From an uncultured Roseburia sp. (lineage in GTDB: Bacteria > Bacillota > Clostridia > Lachnospirales > Lachnospiraceae): a DNA stretch of 26,374 bases. A program made the translations under genes and the position numbers. The notes below the pieces were generated by a model, which saw nothing but the letters and a program-made list of their open reading frames with translations, was not told where the DNA came from and searched no databases. The DNA lies in assembly GCA_910587865.1 (NCBI GenBank), contig CAJUNX010000019.1, positions 20,207 through 46,580 of the forward strand, given 5' to 3'. This document shows positions 1 through 8,192 of the stretch, piece after piece; within the stretch, counting starts at the first letter, position 1; each line of letters begins with the position of its first letter.

Positions 1-208
1 CCGGGGAATAAAGCCGCGTGTGTGGGAGATGATTCATCACGGGACGTGATATGCCTCAAAAGAGACGGTAAGTTCCGCAAAAAGCGGATGAACCGGGAAA
101 TCGCAAAGACGCCGGAGAAGAGGCGTGAAAATGCGGGGCATGGCGGGGAAGAACCGGGGAATAAAGCCGCGTGTGTGGGAGATGATTCATCACGGGACGT
201 GATATGCC
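1..208. repeat. Two 55-bp direct repeats with an internal hairpin
   Basis: Two identical 55-bp copies lie at 1-55 and 154-208, so the repeat period is 153 bp; the first may extend beyond the window edge. Each holds a perfect inverted repeat, ATCACG-GGA-CGTGAT (36-50 and 189-203). The 98 bases between the copies do not repeat. A reading frame runs through both copies (22-279), but it overlaps the following peptidase gene out of frame and looks like a by-product of a period divisible by three. I see no gene in 1-244. Confidence 0.85.
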
Positions 209-244
209 GGGAAAATGTGAGGAAAAGGAAGGAGAAGAAGACCG

Positions 245-1993
245 ATGAATACGGAATGGTCACTGGACGGAATCTATAAAGGACTGGAGGATCCGGCCTA
301 TGAGAAAGATTTTGCCGCGCTGTGCGATGCACAGCGGGAATTCGCTGCGTGTCTGGAGCGCGCAAAGGAGCAGGACTGGAGGGAGCGCGCCGAGGGGCTT
401 TTGGCCTGTCTGGAGGAAATCAGCAGACTGGAGATGAAGCTGGGCAGCTATATCGCGCTGCGGCAGTCCGTGAATACGGAGGACGGGAATCTGATGGCGC
501 AGATGAACCGTCTGATGAAGCTGGAGGCGGAGAGAAAGCCGACCGAGGCGGCGATGGAGAAGCTGCTTGCCGGGATCCCGGATGTGGATGCGCTGGCAGA
601 AGAGAGTGAGATCACCGGGGCGTACCGCGCGTATCTCGCACGGCTTAAGGAGAAAGCGTCCCATCTGCTCTCCGACGAGGTGGAGGAGATGGTCTCCGCG
701 ATGAATATGAGCGGCGGATCGGCCTGGGGTCAGCTGCAGTCCTATCTGACTTCCACGGTGAAGGTGGATTATGACGGCGGTGAGGCGACGCTTTCCGAGA
801 TCCGCAACCACGCTTACAATCCGGACCAGACGGTGCGCAAAGCGGCGTATGAGGCCGAGCTGGCAGCGTATGAGAAGATTAAGGATTCGGTTGCGTTTTC
901 GCTCAATCACATCAAAAATCAGGTGACGATGTTATGCAGAAAACGGGGATACGCCTCTCCGCTCGCGATGACACTGGAGGAAGCGCGGATGAAGCGCGAG
1001 ACGCTGGATGCCATGATGGAGGCGATTCGGGAGTATCTGCCGGTGTTCCGCAAATATCTGCGGAAAAAGGGGGAGCTTCTGGGCCATGAAAACGGGCTTC
1101 CGTGGTACGATCTGTTCGCGCCGGTCGGGAAGGCGGACCGCTCGTTTACGATTGAGCAGGCGAGGGATTATCTGCTGGAGACATTCGACAGCTTTACGCC
1201 CGAGATGTCCGCGATGATGAAGCAGGCGTTTGAGGAGGAGTGGATCGATTTTTATCCGCGAAAAGGAAAGGAAGGCGGCGCGTTCTGTGCGGGGATTTCC
1301 TGCTTAAAGCAGAGCCGTATCCTGACGAATTACGACGGGTACTTCGGCTCGATCGGGACGCTTGCGCATGAGCTGGGCCACGCGTTCCACAACCGTCAGA
1401 TCGAGAACGAGAGGCCGCTCAATCAGGATTATCCGATGCCGGTAGCGGAGACCGCGTCGACGTTTAACGAGGTGCATCTGGGACAGACGGCGCTTCGCAC
1501 TGCGACGGGGGAGGAGCGGCTGAATCTGCTCGAGAATGACTTAAAGGAGCAGACGCAGTGCATTGTGGACATCTACTCCCGGTATCTGTTCGAGACGGCT
1601 GTCTTTGAGCAGAGTCAGGAAAAATTTCTGATGGCGGACGATTTAAAGGAGATGATGCTCGCGGCGCAGAAAGAGGCGTACGGCGACGGGCTTGATCCTG
1701 CGTATCTGCACCCGTTTATGTGGGTCTGCAAGAGTCATTATTACAGCGCCGGCTTAAGCTTTTACAATTTCCCGTATGCGTTCGGCAATCTCTTTGCGCT
1801 CGGGCTTTACAGCCTGTTCTTAAAAGAGGGAGAGATGTTTGTAGAAAAATATAAGGCGATGCTGCATGCAACACCCTGCGTCACGATGGAGGAAGCGGGT
1901 GCGATGATGGGGATTGACCTGACAAAGAAGGCCTTCTGGGAGGAGAGTCTCGCGCAGATCGCGAAACATGTGGAAGCATTCTGCGGGATGTAG
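245..1993 (+). CDS. pepF: M3B family oligoendopeptidase F
   Basis: A 582-residue zinc metallopeptidase, the usual length for clostridial PepF-like proteins. The zinc-binding HELGH motif is at residues 375-379. The third ligand is probably E402 in the following AETASTFNE segment, the arrangement of the M3 family (thimet oligopeptidase, PepF). Such enzymes are cytoplasmic and cut peptides of roughly 6 to 20 residues, in peptide nutrition or peptide turnover. No signal peptide or membrane segment is visible. The ATG at 245 follows a purine-rich stretch containing AAGGAAGGAG about 12 bases upstream, a slightly long spacing. The gene appears monocistronic: intergenic repeats flank it on both sides. 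Family assignment is firm; the physiological substrate is unknown. Confidence 0.95.
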   Translation: MNTEWSLDGIYKGLEDPAYEKDFAALCDAQREFAACLERAKEQDWRERAEGLLACLEEISRLEMKLGSYIALRQSVNTEDGNLMAQMNRLMKLEAERKPTEAAMEKLLAGIPDVDALAEESEITGAYRAYLARLKEKASHLLSDEVEEMVSAMNMSGGSAWGQLQSYLTSTVKVDYDGGEATLSEIRNHAYNPDQTVRKAAYEAELAAYEKIKDSVAFSLNHIKNQVTMLCRKRGYASPLAMTLEEARMKRETLDAMMEAIREYLPVFRKYLRKKGELLGHENGLPWYDLFAPVGKADRSFTIEQARDYLLETFDSFTPEMSAMMKQAFEEEWIDFYPRKGKEGGAFCAGISCLKQSRILTNYDGYFGSIGTLAHELGHAFHNRQIENERPLNQDYPMPVAETASTFNEVHLGQTALRTATGEERLNLLENDLKEQTQCIVDIYSRYLFETAVFEQSQEKFLMADDLKEMMLAAQKEAYGDGLDPAYLHPFMWVCKSHYYSAGLSFYNFPYAFGNLFALGLYSLFLKEGEMFVEKYKAMLHATPCVTMEEAGAMMGIDLTKKAFWEESLAQIAKHVEAFCGM

Positions 1994-2022
1994 GTATTTA
2001 TAAGAAGGCAGTATGTATATCT

Positions 2023-2036
2023 GCATGTATACATGC
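2023..2036. promoter_or_regulatory. 14-bp perfect palindrome, candidate operator
   Basis: GCATGTATACATGC is a perfect palindrome 30 bases after the peptidase stop. A related half, GTATGTATAT, lies just upstream at 2011-2020. No T-run follows, so it is not a terminator. It could be a regulator site for the downstream galactoside operon, but no convincing promoter was found beside it. Confidence 0.35.
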
Positions 2037-2038
2037 GC

Positions 2039-2224
2039 CGCGGAACAGCCGGGGACACAGCGGAAACGGACATGGAATCTGCGGCGCGGAACAATGAAGG
2101 AGAAGCCGTGAAACGGATATGGGATCTGCGGCGCGGGACAATGAAGGAGAAGCCGTGAAACGGACATGGGATCTGCGGCGCGGAACAGCCGGGGACACAG
2201 CGGAAACGGACATGGGATCTGTGC
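2039..2224. repeat. Four 46/47-bp tandem repeats in A-B-B-A order
   Basis: Four units start at 2039, 2085, 2132 and 2179, each opening with CGCGG(A/G)AC and closing with ATGG(G/A)ATCTG. Units 1 and 4 share one core (AGCCGGGGACACAGCGGAAA); units 2 and 3 share another (AATGAAGGAGAAGCCGTGAA). The 46/47-bp period changes the reading frame from unit to unit. The array fills most of the 282-bp gap between the peptidase and the aldo/keto reductase and carries no credible gene. Confidence 0.85.
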
Positions 2225-2275
2225 CGCAGTGCAGAAGCAGATCCGGGATAAAAGAGACAGGAAAGGGGAAGAAAA

Positions 2276-3403
2276 ATGGAAGACTTAAAGAAACTGATGC
2301 CGAAAAAACTGGGGTTTGGATGTATGCGTCTGCCGGTATTAAACGGAAAAACGGAGGACATCGATGACGCGGCGGTCTGCCGGATGGTGGACGCCTACAT
2401 GGAGCAGGGATTCAAATATTTTGACACGGCCTATCCGTATCACAACCAGAAATCCGAGGAGGCGGTGCGCCGCTGCATCGTGGAGCGCTATGACAGGGAG
2501 TCGTTTTTTCTTGCGGACAAGCTTCCGGTCTGGCTGATTGAGAAGGAGGAGGACTGCCAGAAGTATTTTGACATCCAGTTAGAGCGCTGCGGGGTGGAAT
2601 ATTTTGATTTTTATCTGCTGCACGCGTTGAGTAAGGACCGCGTGGCGGATATCGGGAAGAAGGGCGTGTTTGAGTTTGCGCAGAGGATGAAGGCGGAGGG
2701 AAAGATCCGTCACATCGGATTTTCATTCCACGATACCGCGGATGTGCTGGATGAGATTCTGACGAAGCATCCGGAGATGGAGTTCGTGCAGCTGCAGATC
2801 AATTATTACGACTGGGATTCCGCGACCGTGCAGGCGGGGAAATGCTACGAGACGGCTGTGGCGCACGGCGTTCCGGTGATCGTGATGGAGCCGGTGCGCG
2901 GCGGTACGCTTGCGAGCCTGCATGGGGAGCCGGCGAAGCTGTTTCGCGCTCTTGACGCTGATGCCTCCTTTGCGTCCTATGCGATCCGCTATGCGGCGTC
3001 CTTAGACAACGTGATGGTGGTCCTGAGCGGAATGTCGAACGAGGAGCAGATGCTCGACAACATTTCATATATGAAGGAGTTTGTGCCGCTGACAGATGTC
3101 GAGAAGGATACGGTGGCAAAGGTCGTGGAGGAGCTTGCGAAAATGCCGACGATCGACTGCACGAAATGCCGTTACTGTGTGGAGGGCTGTCCGAAAAAGA
3201 TCGTGATCCCGGATGTGTTTGACGATTATAACCTGACGGTGCAGTTCGGGATGAGCGACGCGCGGAAAGAGAGTTATAAATTCCACACCGCGGACAAGGG
3301 AAAAGCGGACGACTGTATCCGCTGCGGCAAGTGTGAGGAGCAGTGTCCGCAGCATTTACCGATCCGCGATCTTCTTGCGACTGTGGCAGAGACATTTGCA
3401 TGA
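2276..3403 (+). CDS. Aldo/keto reductase with C-terminal 4Fe-4S ferredoxin motifs
   Basis: A 375-residue protein with an N-terminal aldo/keto reductase barrel and a C-terminal iron-sulfur tail. The catalytic tetrad is visible: D50 and Y55 (DTAYPY), K82 (ADK) and H116 (LLH). Two cysteine clusters follow, C295/C298/C301/C305 and C347/C350/C353/C357, each closed by Cys-Pro as in 2[4Fe-4S] ferredoxins. This fused form is common in anaerobic Firmicutes and may accept electrons from ferredoxin-like donors; its substrate is generally not known. The ATG follows AGGGGAAG at good spacing. It is the first gene of an operon: its stop overlaps the ribosome site of the alpha-galactosidase gene, suggesting a role linked to sugar oxidation or reduction, which is inference. 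Confidence 0.93.
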   Translation: MEDLKKLMPKKLGFGCMRLPVLNGKTEDIDDAAVCRMVDAYMEQGFKYFDTAYPYHNQKSEEAVRRCIVERYDRESFFLADKLPVWLIEKEEDCQKYFDIQLERCGVEYFDFYLLHALSKDRVADIGKKGVFEFAQRMKAEGKIRHIGFSFHDTADVLDEILTKHPEMEFVQLQINYYDWDSATVQAGKCYETAVAHGVPVIVMEPVRGGTLASLHGEPAKLFRALDADASFASYAIRYAASLDNVMVVLSGMSNEEQMLDNISYMKEFVPLTDVEKDTVAKVVEELAKMPTIDCTKCRYCVEGCPKKIVIPDVFDDYNLTVQFGMSDARKESYKFHTADKGKADDCIRCGKCEEQCPQHLPIRDLLATVAETFA

Positions 3404-3412
3404 GGTAACCAT

Positions 3413-5821
3413 ATGATAACAGAAAAAAACGGGGTCTTTGCGCTGGAAACAGCGCAGACCTCTTATGTTTTCGGGGTGACGGAGACGGGGCATCTGGAGC
3501 ATCTGCATTACGGGAGGCGGATTCATTTCCGCAATGATGCGCCGCTGCGGGAAAAGCACGCATTTGCGCCCGGAAATACCATTTATTACGGGGACGGGCA
3601 CAAGGGGTTCAGTTTAGAGGACGCATGTCTTGAGATGTCCTCTTTCGGGAAGGGAGATATCCGGGAGACGTTTGTCGAGATTATTTATGAGGACGGCAGC
3701 GCTACCTCGGATTTTCTCTTTGATTCGTATAAAATCACGGACACGAAGCCGGAATATGCCACGCTTCCGGGCTCCTATACGGAGGGCGGCAGGACGGAGC
3801 ATCTCAGCGTCCGGTTAAAGGAAATGACGCACGGGCTGATCTTAGAGCTGCACTATTACGTGTATCCGGACTGCGACGTGATCGCGCGCAGCGCAAAGCT
3901 GATCAATGAGAGCGGGAAGGCGGTGACGATCCGGCGTCTTTTCAGCCTGATGCTGGATTTTCCGACGCCGGATTATGTGTTTACCACGTTTACCGGGGGA
4001 TGGGCGCGCGAGATGCGGCGTACCGATGTAAGAGTGCAGACGGGACGCCACGTCAACGCTTCCTGTGCGGGGGTGTCCTCGAGCCGGGCGAATCCGTTTG
4101 TCATGCTTTCGGAGCCGCATACGACGGAGGACGCGGGAAACTGCTGGGGCGTGAATCTGATCTACAGCGGGAATCACTATGAGTCCGTCGAGGTCAGCAG
4201 CTTCGGAAAGACGAGACTGGCGGCCGGGATCAACCCGCAGTCGTTTTCCTGGAGGTTACATCCGGGGGAGTCGTTTGAGGCGCCTGAGGCGGTGATGGCG
4301 TTTTCGCATGAGGGATTTAACGGGATGAGCCTTCATATGCACCGTTTTGTCCGGGAGCACATCGTGCGCGGAATCTGGAAGAAAAAGGAGCGTCCGGTGC
4401 TGTTAAACAGCTGGGAGGCAGCTTATTTTGACATTGACGAGAGAAAGCTCCTGCGGCTGGCAAAGGCCGGGAAGGAGGCCGGGATCGAGCTTTTTGTCAT
4501 GGACGACGGGTGGTTCGGAACCCGGACGGACGACACGCGCTCGCTCGGGGACTGGGCGGTCAATGAAAAGAAGCTTCCCGGCGGTTTAAAACGTCTGTGT
4601 GAGAAGGTGCGTGCGCTCGGACTTGATTTCGGCATCTGGGTGGAGCCTGAGATGGTCAATGTGGAAAGCGAACTCTACCGCGCGCATCCCGAATGGGCGA
4701 TGGATATCCCGGGGCGGGATCATTCCGAGGGGAGAAATCAGCGCGTGCTTGACCTGGCGAACCCGGCCGTGCAGGACTATATCATTGAGGAGATGTCAAA
4801 GGTTTTCGGGTCGGCGGAGATCTCCTACGTGAAGTGGGATATGAACCGGATTTTCTCGGATGTGTATTCGAAGGCGCTTTTGCCGGATCAGCAGGGGGAA
4901 GTGTTTCATCGCTATGTGTGCGGGCTGTACCGCTGCATGAAGGAGCTGACGGAGCGTTTTCCAAAGATTCTCTTTGAGGGATGCAGTTCGGGCGGCAACC
5001 GGTCTGACCTTGGGATCCTGTGTTATTTTCCGCAGATCTGGGCCAGTGACAACACGGATGCGCTCTGCCGTGCCGAGATTCAGAACGGCTACAGCTACGG
5101 CTATCCGATGTCTGTGGTCAGCGCCCATGTTTCGGCCTGCCCGAACCATCAGACCCTGCGGAACACGCCGCTGTGGACGCGGTTTTCCGTAGCGGCGTTT
5201 GGTGTCTTCGGATACGAGTGCAATTTCTGCGACATGGATAAGGAACAGATGCAGATCGTAAAGGAACAGATCGCGCTGTATAAAAAATGGCGCGGTGTGC
5301 TTCAGTTCGGTAATTTTTACCGCGGGAGAAATTTCAGCGCGGCAGCCGGTGATGGTTATCACACGTCGATCGGGGTCAGCAGCCAGAATACGATGGAGTG
5401 GACCTGTGTGTCGCCGGATCAGACGAGGGCAGTCGGAATGCTGTTTCAGAAGCTTGTGGTTCCGAACGATTCGTTTGCGTATTACCGGGCAAAGGGATTA
5501 AAGGAGGATCTGCGCTATCATTTTTATAATGTGAGACAGAAGTATCATTTAAAGGAATTCGGAGGACTGGTCAACATGATTGCGCCGGTCCATATCCGGC
5601 AGGATTCCATGGTCGAATCAATTGCGTCGAAGTTTGTGAAACTGGAGGGGGAGACGGAGGATAGTCTGATTTTCGGCGATACGCTGATGTACCACGGGGT
5701 GAAGCTGAAGCAGGCGTTCGGATCCGTCGGTTTCGGGAACGACACGCGTGTGATGCAGGATTTCGGGTCGAGGCTTTACTTCATGGAAGGCGCCGCAGGA
5801 CCGGCGCAGCCAGAAGCCTGA
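3413..5821 (+). CDS. GH36 alpha-galactosidase
   Basis: An 802-residue glycoside hydrolase of family 36, somewhat longer than the usual 720-750. After an N-terminal beta-rich domain, the barrel carries FVMDDGWFG, then KWDMNR with the likely nucleophile D476, a CSSGGNRSD loop, and IWASDNTDA with the likely acid/base D546. The 70-residue distance between the two Asp residues matches characterised bacterial GH36 enzymes. It should hydrolyse terminal alpha-1,6-galactose from melibiose, raffinose or stachyose. No signal peptide is visible, so it should be cytoplasmic and act on imported sugar. The start lies 9 bases after the aldo/keto reductase stop, with an AGG overlapping that stop, so the two are probably translationally coupled. 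A sugar symporter follows after 25 bases. Confidence 0.95.
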   Translation: MITEKNGVFALETAQTSYVFGVTETGHLEHLHYGRRIHFRNDAPLREKHAFAPGNTIYYGDGHKGFSLEDACLEMSSFGKGDIRETFVEIIYEDGSATSDFLFDSYKITDTKPEYATLPGSYTEGGRTEHLSVRLKEMTHGLILELHYYVYPDCDVIARSAKLINESGKAVTIRRLFSLMLDFPTPDYVFTTFTGGWAREMRRTDVRVQTGRHVNASCAGVSSSRANPFVMLSEPHTTEDAGNCWGVNLIYSGNHYESVEVSSFGKTRLAAGINPQSFSWRLHPGESFEAPEAVMAFSHEGFNGMSLHMHRFVREHIVRGIWKKKERPVLLNSWEAAYFDIDERKLLRLAKAGKEAGIELFVMDDGWFGTRTDDTRSLGDWAVNEKKLPGGLKRLCEKVRALGLDFGIWVEPEMVNVESELYRAHPEWAMDIPGRDHSEGRNQRVLDLANPAVQDYIIEEMSKVFGSAEISYVKWDMNRIFSDVYSKALLPDQQGEVFHRYVCGLYRCMKELTERFPKILFEGCSSGGNRSDLGILCYFPQIWASDNTDALCRAEIQNGYSYGYPMSVVSAHVSACPNHQTLRNTPLWTRFSVAAFGVFGYECNFCDMDKEQMQIVKEQIALYKKWRGVLQFGNFYRGRNFSAAAGDGYHTSIGVSSQNTMEWTCVSPDQTRAVGMLFQKLVVPNDSFAYYRAKGLKEDLRYHFYNVRQKYHLKEFGGLVNMIAPVHIRQDSMVESIASKFVKLEGETEDSLIFGDTLMYHGVKLKQAFGSVGFGNDTRVMQDFGSRLYFMEGAAGPAQPEA

Positions 5822-5846
5822 ATAACGGCGGCAGAAAGGAAGAGAA

Positions 5847-7400
5847 ATGGAGAAGGAAACAATCACAAAACGGAATCTGATCTTCTTCCCGCTGGGAACC
5901 GTCGGGCGGGATGCGGTGTACAGTCTGATCAGCAGCTATCTGCTGACCTTTGTACTTTTTACGCATGCCTTAAACGGAGCGCAGGTCGCGGCGATCACGG
6001 GCATTATGGTCGCGGCCAGAGTATTTGACGCGCTGAATGATCCGGTGATGGGAAATATCATCGAGCGGACAAAAACGAAATACGGGAAATTCAAGCCCTG
6101 GATTGTGGCCGGCATGATATCTACGTCTGTCGTAATCTATCTGATGTTTAATGTCCGGCTGGAGGGCTGGAGCTTCGTGTGGTTTTTCGGGGTGACGTAT
6201 TTTGCGTTCAGCATTGCTTACACGATGGGAGATATTTCCTACTGGGGCATGATTCCGGCGCTCGGCTCGGACGCGGATACGAGGAACCGGTTTACCTCCC
6301 GGACCACGCTGTTTGCGGGAATCGGCGGTACGCTTGCGTCGATCCTGATCCCGCTGTTTACCGCCGGATCACTGGCGATCGGCGGCAGCACAGAGGTGGC
6401 TTACGGGCGGATCGCGCTGGTGATCGCGATCCTCGCGCCGCTGTTTTTATTATTTACGCTTTTCGGGGTGCGGGAGCACCGGGAGCCGCCGGCCGCGGCG
6501 GATGCTGACGGAGCCGGGAAACAGGGAGGAGCTGCGGCATCCAGAGATGCCGGGAAACAGAAGTTTTCGCTGGCCGGGGTATTTGGCACGATCGCGAGAA
6601 ATGATCAGCTGGTGTGGATCGCGGTGATTTTTCTGATCCAGCAGATCGGAAACGGGCTGGTGATCGGCGGACTCGGATCGACCTACATCTATTTTACCTA
6701 CGGCTATGACGGCGGACTGTATTCTCTGTTTAACACGGTAGGAATGTCGGCGACCGCGTTTCTGATGATTTTTTACCCGGTCATCGGCAGGCGGGTACAC
6801 AGAAAAAAGCTGATGGGACGGATGGCCGTGCTCTCGGCTGCGGGGTATGTGCTGATGCTTTCTTCCCTGCCGTTCGGCGCGGGAATGGCAGGTTACTGGA
6901 TGCTTCTGATCGGATATATGATATCGAATTTCGGGCAGTACTGCTATTATCTGATCATGATGATCTCGATTATGAACACGGTGGAGTACAATGAATATCA
7001 GTTCGGCGTCCGGGACGAGGGGATCATCACCTCTCTGCGCCCGTTTATTACCAAGCTGGCCTCCGCCCTGATTGTGGCGATTACCGCAGGGATTTATCTG
7101 ATGTTCGGCGTCACGGGTTACACGAATCAGATCTCCGGGCTTGAGCGGCAGTGCGCGCAGGGGCTGATCACGGAGGAGGAGAAGCTGACCGCGATCTCAG
7201 GCGTGATCTTCGGCACGACAGGCGGCGCGCACAGCGGGGTGACGGCAGGACAGAGCAGAGGGCTGCTTGTCACGATGACTGTGATCCCGTGTGTGCTGAT
7301 GCTGATCTCGTATGTGATGTATCAAAAGAAATACCGGCTCGACGAGGAAGAATATGACCGGATCTGCCGGGAACTGGAACAGCGGAGAGGGAGGATATAA
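5847..7400 (+). CDS. GPH-family (MelB-like) sugar:cation symporter
   Basis: A 517-residue integral membrane protein of the glycoside-pentoside-hexuronide:cation symporter family within the major facilitator superfamily. Recognisable are the N-terminal GRDAVYSLISSYLLTF helix and the loop VARVFDALNDPVMG leading to RTKTKYGKFKPW, which is diagnostic of MelB/YicJ-type carriers. About twelve hydrophobic segments are seen, with an extended Ala/Gly-rich cytoplasmic loop near residues 210-235. Next to a GH36 enzyme the likely substrate is an alpha-galactoside such as melibiose or raffinose, taken up with sodium or protons; the substrate is inferred from context. The ATG follows AGAAAGGAAG. It is the last gene of the operon, and a strong terminator follows 53 bases later. 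Confidence 0.93.
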   Translation: MEKETITKRNLIFFPLGTVGRDAVYSLISSYLLTFVLFTHALNGAQVAAITGIMVAARVFDALNDPVMGNIIERTKTKYGKFKPWIVAGMISTSVVIYLMFNVRLEGWSFVWFFGVTYFAFSIAYTMGDISYWGMIPALGSDADTRNRFTSRTTLFAGIGGTLASILIPLFTAGSLAIGGSTEVAYGRIALVIAILAPLFLLFTLFGVREHREPPAAADADGAGKQGGAAASRDAGKQKFSLAGVFGTIARNDQLVWIAVIFLIQQIGNGLVIGGLGSTYIYFTYGYDGGLYSLFNTVGMSATAFLMIFYPVIGRRVHRKKLMGRMAVLSAAGYVLMLSSLPFGAGMAGYWMLLIGYMISNFGQYCYYLIMMISIMNTVEYNEYQFGVRDEGIITSLRPFITKLASALIVAITAGIYLMFGVTGYTNQISGLERQCAQGLITEEEKLTAISGVIFGTTGGAHSGVTAGQSRGLLVTMTVIPCVLMLISYVMYQKKYRLDEEEYDRICRELEQRRGRI

Positions 7401-7453
7401 AAGAGAAGAATGGAAAAAGGGAAGAAAAGCAATTGACGTTTTTATGAACGCAT

Positions 7454-7492
7454 GGCGCACAGACCGGATCCCGGTGTGTGCGCCGATTTTTT
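7454..7492 (+). terminator. Rho-independent terminator of the galactoside operon
   Basis: GGCGCACAGACCGG pairs with CCGGTGTGTGCGCC around a 3-nt loop, a 14-bp stem with one G:G mismatch, followed by six T. The T-run is on the plus strand only, so it ends the galactoside operon and does not obviously serve the converging potassium transport genes. Confidence 0.9.
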
Positions 7493-7503
7493 CGGGCAAA
7501 ACA

Positions 7504-8154
7504 CTATAGCCGCCGCACGATTTTTTCGATATCCCTCTGATGTCCGATCATCATCAGATGTTCGTTCTTCTGGAAGACATAATCGGGGCCGGGCATCAGC
7601 TTCATGCCGCCCTCGTCTTTGATGCCGATGATATTTGCGTTGTAGGCGGCGCGGACATTGGCCTCCCTGATGGATTTGCCGACCCACTCCGGCAGCGGCG
7701 CGATCTCATAGATCGAGTAACCGTTGTCTAATTCCACATAGTCGAAGACCTGATTCGCCGAAAAGCGTACGGCAACTTTTTCCGAGATATCCCGGTCGGG
7801 ATAGATGACCTCATCCGCCCCGTTTTTTAACAGGAATTTTGCGTGGATGTCGCGGTTTGCCTTGCTGACGACATATTTTGCGCCGAGCTCCTTTAACTGG
7901 CTGGTGATCTCTAAGCTGCTCTGAAAATTGCTGCCGATGCACACAAAGCAGATGTCAAAATTGCCGATGCCCAGACTTTTCAACACTTTTTCATTGGTAC
8001 AGTCGCCGATTTTGGCGCTGACCACATGGGGCAGCAGATCCTCGAGCTTCGCCTCGTCCTGATCCACGATCATGATCTCATTGCCCAGGCGGGAGAGATC
8101 CATGCACAGATGGGTTCCGAAACGTCCGAGTCCGATAATTAACATTGATTTCAT
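7504..8154 (-). CDS. ktrA: KtrA/TrkA-type potassium channel regulatory subunit
   Basis: A cytoplasmic RCK protein of about 216 residues. It begins with a Rossmann NAD/ATP-binding fold (MLIIGLGRFG, a GxGxxG motif, then an acidic IVDQDE strand end) and ends with a TrkA-C-like domain (EWVGKSIREANVR onward). These rings gate the membrane subunit KtrB/TrkH in response to nucleotides. I prefer the ATG at 8154 because it has GAGG seven bases upstream and gives the usual MKSMLIIGLGRFG start; an in-frame ATG four codons earlier lacks a ribosome site. It follows ktrB in the same direction with a 36-base gap. Whether ktrA or trkA is the better name cannot be settled here. Confidence 0.93.
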   Translation of the reverse strand: MKSMLIIGLGRFGTHLCMDLSRLGNEIMIVDQDEAKLEDLLPHVVSAKIGDCTNEKVLKSLGIGNFDICFVCIGSNFQSSLEITSQLKELGAKYVVSKANRDIHAKFLLKNGADEVIYPDRDISEKVAVRFSANQVFDYVELDNGYSIYEIAPLPEWVGKSIREANVRAAYNANIIGIKDEGGMKLMPGPDYVFQKNEHLMMIGHQRDIEKIVRRL

Positions 8155-8170
8155 TGATTGCCTCATTTCT

Positions 8171-8192
8171 GCAGCCGTCAGGCTGCTTTTTT
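8171..8192 (+). terminator. Plus-strand terminator-like hairpin between ktrB and ktrA
   Basis: GCAGCC-GTCA-GGCTGC followed by six T reads as a short intrinsic terminator on the plus strand, opposite to the ktrBA transcript. On the ktrBA mRNA the same bases form a hairpin between the ktrB stop and the ktrA ribosome site. It might stop antisense transcription or influence ktrA translation. Confidence 0.5.

Noticed and set aside
22..279. Open frame of 85 codons across the 55-bp repeats
   Set aside because: It exists because the repeat period is 153 bp, overlaps the peptidase start out of frame and has no ribosome site or family resemblance.
2039..2224. Possible CRISPR array
   Set aside because: Units follow each other without unique spacers and differ internally in an A-B-B-A order; no cas genes are present. 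The 25-bp arrays fail for the same reason.
1998..2361. Minus-strand frames over the 46/47-bp repeats
   Set aside because: They are translations of the repeats in changing frames, with no start signals.
2799..3563. Long antisense frame over the aldo/keto reductase gene
   Set aside because: A shadow caused by high GC at third codon positions; Ser/Arg/Pro-rich with no motif, as are the similar minus-strand frames over other genes.
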